Positions 62,442 through 64,000 of a DNA stretch of 64,000 nt are shown here, piece after piece. The translations under genes were made by a program, and so were the position numbers. Numbering within the stretch: position 1 is the stretch's first letter; every line of letters begins with the position of its first letter. The stretch is from Novosphingobium decolorationis (GTDB taxonomy: Bacteria > Pseudomonadota > Alphaproteobacteria > Sphingomonadales > Sphingomonadaceae): contig NZ_CP054856.1 of assembly GCF_018417475.1 (NCBI RefSeq), positions 2,449,001 through 2,513,000 of the forward strand, in the 5' to 3' direction. The notes under the pieces are model-generated. The model was not told the origin of the DNA. It did not search any database and worked only from the letters and a program-made list of their open reading frames with translations.

Positions 62442-64000
62442 GTGCATTTCCGGCGTCTCAAGCTCACCGGCTTCAAGAGCTTCGTCGAACCTTCCGAACT
62501 GCACATCGAGCCCGGCCTGACAGGCGTCGTGGGCCCCAACGGCTGCGGCAAGTCCAATCTCCTCGAAGCGTTGCGCTGGGTCATGGGCGAAAGCTCGGCC
62601 AAGTCGATGCGCGGCGGCGGCATGGAGGACGTGATCTTCGCAGGCACGTCGGGCCGCCCCGCGCGCGCCTTTGCCGAAGTCGTCCTCCAGGCCCGGACGC
62701 ACGACGACGAAGAGCTCGAGGTCGTGCGCCGGATCGAGCGCGGCGCAGGCTCGGCCTACCGCGTCAACGGGCGCGACGTGCGGGCCAAGGACGTCGCGCT
62801 CATCTTTGCCGATGCCGCCACCGGCGCGCACAGCCCCGCGCTCGTCAGCCAGGGCCGCATCGCGGCGGTCGTCGCGGCCAAGCCTGCCGAGCGCCGCGCC
62901 ATGCTGGAGGATGCCGCGGGGATCTCAGGCCTCCACGTGCGCCGCAAGGACGCCGAGCAGAAGCTGCGCGCGACCGAGACCAACCTTGCCCGGCTCGAGG
63001 ACATCATGGCCGGCCTCGACAAGCAGGTCGCCGGGCTGCGCCGCCAGGCCAAGGCGGCCGAACGCTACAAGCAAATCTCCGAGCAGATCCGCCACGCCGA
63101 GGCGCGCCTCCTCTACGCGCGCTGGCGCGATGCCGCCGCCGCCGCCGAGGCCGCGAAGAAGGAGGCCGAGGCCGCCGACACCCGCGTCGGGGCTGCCCAG
63201 CGCGCCGCCTTCGAGGCACAGAAAGCCCAAGGCGCCGCCGCGCAAGGCCTTGTCACCGCGCGCGATGAGCAGACCGACCGGCGCGACGATGTCCAGGCCC
63301 AAGCGCACCGTTTGTCCACCCTTACCAACCAGTTGGACGCGGCCGAGGAGCGGCGCGCCGACCTCGACCGCCAGAAGGCCCGGCTGGAGGAAGACCGCGA
63401 CCACGCCGACCGCGTCACGCGCGAAGCCGCCGAAGCGCTGGCCAAGCTGGAGACGGACCTTTCCGAGGGCGCCGCGAAGCTGGCCGAGGACGAGGCCCTG
63501 CGCCCGCGCCTCGCCAACGCATTGGAAGGGGTGGAGCGCGCCGCCCGCAGCGCCGAACTCGACCTTGCGCAGGCCACCGCCGCGCAGGCCGGGGTCGACG
63601 CCGAATGGCGCATCGCCGCCGCCGAGCTGGAGCAGGCACAGGGCCGCCTCGACCGGCTCGCCGCCGAAGCTGCAAAACTGGAGCAGCAGCGCGCCGCCCT
63701 CGCCCAGGAGGACGATCCCGACACGGCCCTCGCCGCCGCCCACACCCAGGCCGAAGCGGCCAGCACCGCGCTGGCCAACACGCGCGCCGCGCTCGAAGCG
63801 CTGGGCCAGCGCAAGAGCGCGCTGCAGGCCGAGCGTGACGCCGCCGCCTCCGCGCTGGCGGGCGCCAAGGCCGACCTGACCGGCGTGGAGCGCGAGCACG
63901 CCGCCCTCATGCGCGACCGCGAGGCCCGCGCCAAGGGCGCCAAGGCGGCACATGGCCTCCCCCGCGCGATCGACGCCCTGCGCGCCGAGCCCGGCTACGA
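62442..64000 (+). CDS. smc: Chromosome segregation protein SMC, N-terminal part, cut by window edge
   Basis: A GTG start at 62442 leads to 519 codons that stay open to the edge; the full protein is usually 1,140-1,190 residues. The N-terminal head begins with [18 protein letters not shown] and Walker A GPNGCGKS (31-38). It then enters a long Ala/Glu/Arg-rich coiled coil. The hinge, second coil and Walker B lie beyond the window. With ScpA and ScpB it forms the condensin that organises the chromosome. Confidence 0.95.
   Translation, partial: MHFRRLKLTGFKSFVEPSELHIEPGLTGVVGPNGCGKSNLLEALRWVMGESSAKSMRGGGMEDVIFAGTSGRPARAFAEVVLQARTHDDEELEVVRRIERGAGSAYRVNGRDVRAKDVALIFADAATGAHSPALVSQGRIAAVVAAKPAERRAMLEDAAGISGLHVRRKDAEQKLRATETNLARLEDIMAGLDKQVAGLRRQAKAAERYKQISEQIRHAEARLLYARWRDAAAAAEAAKKEAEAADTRVGAAQRAAFEAQKAQGAAAQGLVTARDEQTDRRDDVQAQAHRLSTLTNQLDAAEERRADLDRQKARLEEDRDHADRVTREAAEALAKLETDLSEGAAKLAEDEALRPRLANALEGVERAARSAELDLAQATAAQAGVDAEWRIAAAELEQAQGRLDRLAAEAAKLEQQRAALAQEDDPDTALAAAHTQAEAASTALANTRAALEALGQRKSALQAERDAAASALAGAKADLTGVEREHAALMRDREARAKGAKAAHGLPRAIDALRAEPGY

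Overview
This window is GC-rich chromosomal DNA from an alphaproteobacterium. Gene content and order (short type-2 argC, glnB-glnA, rpsO-pnp, tatA-tatB-tatC next to scpA-scpB-nagZ-SPOR-argS, miaB/phoH/ybeY/corC, DUF721-DsbA-DsbA-smc) suggest Sphingomonadales, close to Novosphingobium or Erythrobacter. This placement is inferred from protein recognition and gene order, not from a search. No rRNA, tRNA, CRISPR array, prophage or plasmid replication gene was seen. Most of the window is core metabolism and information processing. The accessory signals are a group II intron and a family of short hairpin-ended repeats.

Layout. 1-9.1 kb: the 5' part of an aldehyde dehydrogenase on the minus strand; a HerA/DUF87-type ATPase with two small downstream genes; a secreted barrel-like protein; an NAD(P)-binding reductase; and a compact biotin operon, bioF-(BioH-like esterase)-bioC-bioD-bioA, without bioB. 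9.2-15.4 kb: a fasciclin lipoprotein with a frameshifted glycine-rich secreted protein, glnA and glnB behind a good sigma-54 promoter, argC, and an SH3-like gene. 15.4-25.5 kb: a Roadblock plus Aer-type PAS pair, an M17 aminopeptidase, a DUF3298-like lipoprotein, methionine aminopeptidase, a DUF3142/TPR secreted pair, and a 1.9-kb group II intron inserted just after the pnp terminator.

25.5-42.6 kb: pnp, rpsO and truB, then a protein of unknown function, the Bpt aminoacyl-transferase, threonine deaminase, a hydroxyisobutyrate-dehydrogenase-type enzyme overlapping an amidohydrolase, and the long argS-SPOR-nagZ-scpA-scpB-tatA-tatB-tatC run. 42.8-53 kb: a DUF4168 protein, a bestrophin, a secreted protein of unknown function, miaB, and (after an interruption by unrelated genes) phoH, ybeY, corC and a LysR regulator. 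53-64 kb: rhomboid, cyclophilin, mgtE, DUF1489, nudC, a beta-lactamase-fold hydrolase, mutY, a DUF721/DciA-like protein, two thioredoxin-fold DsbA-type proteins, and the N-terminal half of smc.

The most unusual feature is a dispersed intergenic repeat of about 112-114 bp, present eight times in 64 kb. Each copy is bounded by two palindromes whose four-base loops (CATC and GATG) are complementary. Most copies also have an inner GACCTCA/TGAGGTC pairing. Copies lie between genes, mainly at 3' ends, in both orientations. They look like BIME/REP-type or MITE-like elements that may also serve as transcript ends.
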